Shown here one piece after another: positions 57,951 to 64,000 of a stretch of 64,000 nucleotides of DNA. Origin of the DNA: Armigeres subalbatus (taxonomy: Eukaryota > Arthropoda > Insecta > Diptera > Culicidae); the NCBI RefSeq assembly GCF_024139115.2, contig NC_085140.1, positions 102,808,988 to 102,872,987 of the forward strand, written 5' to 3'. The position numbers and the translations under genes were made by a program. The first letter of the stretch is position 1, and each line of letters starts with the position of its first letter. The notes under the pieces are model-generated. The model was not told the DNA's origin. It did not search any database and saw only the letters and a list, made by a program, of their open reading frames with translations.

Positions 57951-59599
57951 GGGAGCGGGCCATTTGGCATAAAGTCATTTGGCATAAAGTCATTTGGCAT
58001 AAAGGCCATTTGGCATAACGGTCATTTGGCATAACGGACATTTGGCATAATTGTAACCAACGTCAAAAGTGAGGGTCTTTTGGCATAACGGACATTTGGC
58101 ATAATTTTTCTTTGCGTTCGCTAAATGGTGACTAAGTGGTGCGGGAAACACCCCGGAATAGTAAATATAACACCCGTCGATAACAATATTAAAAAGACAT
58201 TGTCCTCTCGTGGAAAGAATGCATTTGCAATGCAATGCAAAAGTAGGCGCATGCCCGGATTAGAGCAGTGGTGGATATAATCCCCTCTTTAAAAGAAGGC
58301 GTGTTGACGGATTATGGCAATGAAGGATGTGATCCCTTCTTTAAAAGTAGGTGCTTGCCCGGATTATAGCAATGGAGGATATGATCTCTTCTTTAAAACT
58401 AGGCGCTTGCCCGGATTAAGGTCATGGTGGATCTGATCCCTTCTTTAAAGGTAGGCGCTTGCATGGATTATGGCAATTGATGAAGTGATCCCTTCTTTAA
58501 AATTAGGCGCTTGGCCGGATTATTATAATGGTGGATGTGATTCCTTCTTTAAAGTAGGTGCTTGACTGGATCATGGCAATGGATGATATGATCTCTTCTT
58601 TAAAAGTAAGCGCTTGCCCGGATTAAGGTCATGGTAGATGCGATCCCTTCTTTAAAGGTAGGTGCTTGCATAGATTATGGCAATGGATGATGTGATCCCT
58701 TCTTTAAAAGTAGGCGCTTGTCCGGATTATGACAATGGTGGATGTGATGGCTTCTTTAAAAGAAGACGTTTGCCCGGATTAAGGCAATGGTGGAAGTGAT
58801 CCCTTCTTTAAAAGTAGGCTCATGCCCGGATTAAGGCCATGGTGGATGCAATCCCTTCTTTAAAAGTAGGCGGTTGCATGTACTATGGCAATGGCAACCT
58901 ACTCTTCTTTAAAAGTAGGTGTGTGGCCTGAATTGTAGCAATGCAATGGTGGATGTGATCCCTTCTTTAAAACAAGGCCCTGCCCGGATTATGGCAATGG
59001 TAGATGTGACTCCTTCTTTATAAGTAGGCGCTTGTCGGGAATAAATCAATGGCAGATGTGATCTCTTCCCCGAAAAGCTCAATTCAGATTGATTTGGTTG
59101 CAATAACTCATAAGTGACTTGATTGATTTAATGCGCTTACCCGCATTAAGGAAATGGTGGATTTTATCCGGTCTTACGGCGCATGCTCGGATTGAAGCAA
59201 TGGTGGGTGTAATCCCTAATTTAAAAGTAGGCATGTGCCCGGAATAAGTCATTGATGGATGTGATCCCTCTCTCGGAAGCTATTCTGCCGTTTTGTTATT
59301 TCGTTCTCCCGAAAATGTCTACCATCAATCTAAATTTATCAGAAAACAGCCTCGACCTACTTTATCTACGCTAAACATTACATGAAATATCTCTTTTGCT
59401 TTCACAGCTCGAAATTATACCAAACGTCCGTTATGCCAATGACCCACTCTTTTCTTACAGTTCAAAATTGTGCCAAATGTCCGTTATGCCAAATGACCAT
59501 TATGCCAAATGGCCATTATGCCAAATGGCCTTTATGCCAAATGACCTTATGCCAAATGGTGTTATGCCAAATGACTTTATGCCAAATGACCCAGACCCT
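57951..59599. mobile_element. hAT-like non-autonomous element filled with satellite DNA
   Basis: CCCGCCAC at 57943-57950 and 59600-59607 is a perfect 8-bp target duplication, the hAT size. The termini GGGAGCGGGCCATTTGGCAT and the mirror of ATGCCAAATGACCCAGACCC are related inverted ends. Next come inverted arrays of CATTTGGCATAA units (to about 58115 on the left, from about 59460 on the right). The body is a 52-bp tandem array. It was inserted in the GATGATGATGATGG...AGCTAGACGA repeat that is intact at 43121. No transposase. Confidence 0.7.
58235..59250. repeat. 52-bp minisatellite array
   Basis: About nineteen units of roughly 52 bp, each with GTAGGCGCTTGCCCGGATTA, a GGCAATGGTGGATG part and GATCCCTTCTTTAAA. 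Units differ by point changes and small indels. Two units near 59060-59150 are disrupted. Confidence 0.9.
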
Positions 59600-59607
59600 C
59601 CCGCCAC

Positions 59608-60359
59608 ATACCCCTACAAAGGTTTGAGCTAGACGATTTATCTTTAAAATATTTAATTGTGATCAATTTAATCAGATTTTGCAAAACAATAAACGATCCG
59701 ATTATTTTCACAGGTATAAACAACAAATTATCATCGCTTTGCAGCAAAAAATATAAATAAGAAAAAAGCACCGTTGAGTTCTACTGCAGATGTTCGCAAG
59801 CATCATCAGTGATACAGCGAGTCCGATACAAATACAAAACTTGTGATACATCTCGCATGATGGCAAAAGTATCGTCTGGAAGCGCGTACTCAATCCATTC
59901 TCGCTAGTACCAATAAAATTTACTGTACAAAGCTTGACAACATTCAAAAATTGTAGATACCAAAAGCTTCGAGAAAATCGCGTTCTATCTGAGAGCTCAC
60001 TACTTTTCTATAGTATCTTTCAAACAGTTTCAAATATTTCAAATTGTAGTGATAAATACAAAAAGTCATTTATACCTGTATTACGCGCGCGATTCTCAAA
60101 CTTTCGTAGACTACACATAAAGAATAAAAGTTAAAACCCATTTACAAATAAAATACCATCATCATTATCGAGGCGAACAATATAGTCTATAAGCGCCCTA
60201 ATGAAATAAAAAATCATTTACATTCGTCTAAAATATAATTAATTTCGATTGTTTTCAAATAGTTAAACTATTGAAAACAATCAATCAACTATTGATTTAC
60301 CCTCAAAGACTTTTTATCGTTTTCCACTAATTTCAGTTATGTCAAATAACTTTTGCTCT
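59608..60359. other. AT-rich stretch, nothing recognised
   Basis: TTTGAGCTAGACGATTTATC at 59621-59640 is the outer half of the split SINE-like repeat. A small inverted pair (TTTTCAAATAGTTAAACTAT, near 60253) is visible. No gene. Confidence 0.4.
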
Positions 60360-60880
60360 CAAAAAAATAAAAAACGATTCGCTATTCTGAGAAATACCAA
60401 CTTTGAGAATAACGTCTCAAAGTTCGACCCCAGATCGAAACCTTTTTGGAAATTAACAAACATTCTAAAAAAACTCAAAAGTCAATTAATTACTTATCAA
60501 AAAACTACCTGAGAGATTTTTTTTATCCTTATCAATTAATTTATTTAACAAACGTTTTCGATTGGCATACTTTCCAGATAAATTGAAAAAACGCCAAAGT
60601 TGTTCCAATTTTGAAGTCGGACAAAAATCCAGCTTCTAGTTATCGCCCAGTCAGTTTGCTTTCTTCAATAACCAAACTCTTGGAAAAGATTATTTTAAAT
60701 AGAAAGATGGTTTATAGTAATTACAGTTCAATTTTTGCTGATGAGCAATTTGATTTTCCCCATGAGCATCCAACTGATGGGTGCATTAGTTATTAAGAGT
60801 TACGAATTGAATTCGACTTAACAAATCTGAAGGATAATCGACTGCAGTTGCTTTTCTTGATATAGAGAAAGGTATGATTG
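60360..60880 (+). pseudogene. Jockey-type reverse transcriptase fragment
   Basis: SKFDPRSKPFWKLTNILKKL (60418-60477) is followed after a gap by SDKNPASSYRPVSLLSSITK, LLEKIILNRKM and SIFADEQFDFPHEHPTDG (60611-60780). This is the order and sequence of the fingers region of Jockey-clade reverse transcriptases. The catalytic part is missing. Confidence 0.75.
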
Positions 60881-62241
60881 TAAAAATGATTAATTTTAAT
60901 TTTCATCTGAACATTGTTAAACTAGTCCTAAATTACATTGGATGACAAAATCGCGGTGCTTCTATGTTTCATTGATAGTTATGGACATATAAAATCGACT
61001 GATTACTGATTTTGTTTGATTGGGAATATTCGAGTATTTAGTTACAAAGTAGGAAAGGGTTCATCGCTTAAACGGCGTTGAAGTTACTTGCATGTATGCA
61101 TGATTGCATCTCAATGTTCTATAACTTGATATATTGAGTAAAAAAAAATAGTGTGTATTAGGTATATTTGTTTTTATTTTGTTTCCATTTTAGGTTATTT
61201 GGAAGAATTATGAAGAACTTCTGAGAATGTATAATACATTCATATTTATTTATCCTAAACTGCCGCAAATCGCAAGTCAGTCCCATCTGTATATGGATGC
61301 AATATACAGATGCGAATGACTTGAGATTCACGGCAGTTAAGGTATTGAGGTTACAAGCATTTTTTTAATCTCAGAGTCTTGCTACGCTATCTCAATGGAA
61401 CTTGGATTTCGTAAGTGAATGGAACTGGGTACCGTCACGAGAAGCCATTCTGGTAACAAAAAGTCTATCACGGACTCTAGGGACAATGGATTTTTTGAAA
61501 CGGTCAGTGTAGCGGATAAATGAACGTTGGACTATCAATATCGGCTGACGCTGGTCTAGAATCTTATCAGAGTACATTGTACTTTGCTGTAAACTATTTC
61601 ACACTTGCATAATAAACTACCACAGTTATTGTGTATTTATTGTTGGAAAACACAGGTTAGCTTTTTGCTTCGTTCTCTGCACATCATCGTTGCCTGATTT
61701 CATCACCCCTTATATTATTGCAAAATATCCGAGAAATAGGATTCTAAACCGTATATCTCCTCTAAGCTTTATAAAAATTAGACATTCTTGTGAACACTTT
61801 ATAATTCAAACAACTCAAATATTCTAGAACTGACTCTTGTAGAGTAAATTGTGGTTTTTAAGAGCGTGTTAAAACTTAAAATGTTAATGTTAACAGTGCT
61901 ATGCAACACAGCAAGGTTTAATCATTAAATATGAATCCTTCCTTCTAAATAAACAAATCTCTAGCTTTTCCAACAACTTACTTTTTCTTACAACTTAGCT
62001 TTTCCAACAACTTGCATACATACAAAAATGTTAAATGTAGAGAGTTGCAGTGGAGAAAGGTAATAAGGATTGTTTTTCAACCATATGAAAAATAAACTTC
62101 CAAGGCCAAATCATGTACACGACCTTGTTGCTGCAAGTGCCTCATATATTCTGTTCTAGATAGATGGAACATTTTCAGAAAACATTTTATACAAATCTAT
62201 AAAGATTAATAAAATTCCATGTACAGATAAAGCGAAATTCA
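60881..62241. other. AT-rich stretch with one small hairpin repeat
   Basis: At 61255-61344, AACTGCCGCAAATCGCAAGT and ACTTGAGATTCACGGCAGTT together with the flanking CATCTGTATAT pair form an imperfect stem of about 40 bp, a tiny MITE. Nothing else was recognised. Confidence 0.45.
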
Positions 62242-62575
62242 CCCGAGCAGGAGAAATTGGCTAAATAATACCTAATTCTGTTATTGATACCATACTCTGT
62301 TATGAACTAGCCCTGCATAAGAGGTAAAATACCACAGTGATAATACCAAAAATTAATATGCACAATACTTGAGCCATAACATACTCTGTTATTAAATTCT
62401 ATTTTAATACCAAAGGCATAACCAATTATTATTCGTTTGGTATTGAAATACCTAAGCATGTTATGCCTCAAGTATTGTGTATATAAGTTTTTGGTATTAT
62501 TTTTTGGTATTTTACCTCTTATGCAAGGCTACTTCATACCAATTTCTGTTATTGAGGTCGGCGCTCCTGCTCGGG
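62242..62575. repeat. CCCGAGCAG-family palindromic element, copy 4
   Basis: CCCGAGCAGGAG (62242-62253) and CTCCTGCTCGGG (62564-62575) are perfect inverted ends. The inside folds on itself as well: GCATAAGAGGTAAAATACCA is mirrored by GGTATTTTACCTCTTATGC, and CACAATACTTGAG with CTCAAGTATTGTG. Confidence 0.75.
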
Positions 62576-64000
62576 CATAGATAAATAATTTTAAAATAAA
62601 ATTTAGATGGTAGAATCCGAAATGAATACATTTCTCGCGCTTAGTTTCATAGGAGCGTAACTGTATTGATCGATTTCTCATCGTCGATGTTTTCCTTTTA
62701 TTATTGTACCGAATTGCGAAATCTGTACAAAGAAATGTTTTGGTGGACAACATGAATGTCAGAATGGGGTGATTCAGAAATTATAGCAGGCCAGCTGGAT
62801 TCAAATTTCTAGGCTACTAGACCATCTTTGGACAATAACAAACACATAAAAATCAAGAGATGACATCTGTTTTGATGTCGTTTTTCGATCCTAGGTTTTT
62901 CGTAGCAACAAGCTTTCTTCGATCTAGTAACCATTTATTTTTTTCTTTCATTTCTCGATCTTTCCCTACTTCAATGTCCCTTCAATATCGAGATGTGGAG
63001 AGGCGAGTGTTTTTCAGGCGAAAATGAGCCTCCCAGGGGAAACCTAGGACAGGATGTGACAATAGAATTGCGACTGCCTTGTTGTTTCTTCAGTCGGTTG
63101 CTTCGACGAGGGGGTGGCCAGTGCTTCCGAATATTTTTTTTTGAAAAATCCGCCAAATAGTATACGTAAAAAAAATCATGTTTTCTCGTTCATTTCTTAC
63201 ATTATTCGTAATAAAAGATGCTACGTATTATCAGGAAAAAGTGTTTAAGTATAATTGGATGAGTTTTACAGTGAAATTGGTAAAAAGTTGGTTAATAGTG
63301 CTTCAATTCGAGTGTTTTAAATTAGCATAACCCTGAAGAACCATGCATACATCATTTGCAATCTAGTATGAATTCATTTTACCCCAAAAATCGAAAAACA
63401 AACTTTTGAATTTTGTCATAAATTTCAATTTAATCACCCAGCAACACGGACAAGGCAACAACAAACTGCCCTTTTGAAAATGGGATACCGCCGATCGAAG
63501 TAATCGATTGTCATCTTCACCCAATCAGCAACCGGTACGATTTTGACAGAAAATCGGTACGATTTTTAATGACTAATTGGCACATCCTATCCTAGGGGGA
63601 AACGATAGATAGGAATTGTGAAAACTGTTCAGCATAAATGCATAAAAGCATATGGAGACGCATGGTACATTTGTGCGACGATTAATCTTCTAATTAAACT
63701 TGTTATGCTTGTTTCATCACATCCGTTTTATTAAACAAATGAACAAGTGTTCAGGAACTTGTATGGGACTCGTACTAAGGAGATTATACAATCAAGTCAT
63801 GTGATGAATTTCAAATTCACCACACGGTTTTCTACTCCTGTTATCAAAAGTTCAAATCTAGTATAATAATTTTCGTATGTTTACCATAAGTAAGCAAACG
63901 ATCTACGGATGTTTCATCCCCATGGGCGTTGTGTTTCTTCGAATTCGTGCTATAGAAAAATCACTAGAAAAAGCACGTGATTTCCACGATGGCCGATTTT
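62576..64000. other. AT-rich end of window, nothing recognised
   Basis: Short frames at 62529-62753 and 62971-63156 (minus) do not resemble known proteins. CATATGGAGACGCATGG at about 63650 recurs near 57533 (GATATGGAGACGCATGG), so a small shared repeat is present. Confidence 0.35.

Noticed and set aside
58235..59250. CRISPR-like array of regular repeats
   Set aside because: Units are contiguous and diverged without unique spacers, lie inside a transposable element, and the genome is eukaryotic. It is a minisatellite.

Overview
This is a eukaryotic, insect-type window. AT-rich DNA is packed with degenerate non-LTR retrotransposons, MITEs, fold-back repeats and minisatellites. The transposon families and the one recognisable host gene point to a culicine mosquito, most likely Aedes; this is an inference, because no species marker was available. 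I saw no prokaryotic genes, tRNA, rRNA or CRISPR array.

The host gene is Relish (REL2), the NF-kappaB precursor of the IMD immune pathway, on the + strand. Eight exons can be placed to the base by GT/AG borders and reading phase: 9487-9801, 9871-10467, 10535-10639, 10697-11233, 11319-11586, 40265-40718, 40776-41333 and 41400-41504 (stop). Two candidate 5' coding exons (4148-4208 and 4260-4280) join in phase and would give a protein of about 1,006 residues. Its order would be His/Gln/Ser-rich N-terminus, Rel homology region, RKRPR nuclear signal, a Dredd-like LETD/A site, ankyrin repeats, an acidic PEST-like stretch and a death domain. A single intron of 28,678 bp separates the DNA-binding half from the IkB-like half. 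A stop codon overlaps its 5' splice site, and two in-frame ATGs lie at its 3' edge. This layout suits the three known Aedes Relish transcript types: full length, Rel-only and IkB-only.

The giant intron (11587-40264) is a graveyard of mobile elements. It holds a full-length RTE-type retrotransposon (17221-20665, minus strand, 11-bp target duplication, one amber codon), two large perfect or near-perfect hairpins (14864-15096 and 20757-21015), an ORF1-only retroposon (31393-32584), decayed RTE, I-like and Jockey/CR1-like fragments, several TA-flanked MITEs, a long CA microsatellite and an AT-rich 9-bp repeat field. Upstream of the gene (1-9486) lie a decayed Jockey/CR1-like LINE, a 5'-truncated copy of the same RTE family and small MITEs.

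Downstream of the gene (41.7-64 kb) no host gene is recognisable. The region holds a 3-kb fold-back element with a 9-bp target duplication and tandem-repeat arms (41933-44899), and a 2.85-kb minisatellite that is nearly stop-free in several frames (45811-48660). It also holds a pogo/Tigger-ended element with a complex palindrome (52994-56208), and a hAT-like element whose body is a 52-bp tandem array (57951-59599). Most long open frames here are artefacts of repeats, not genes.
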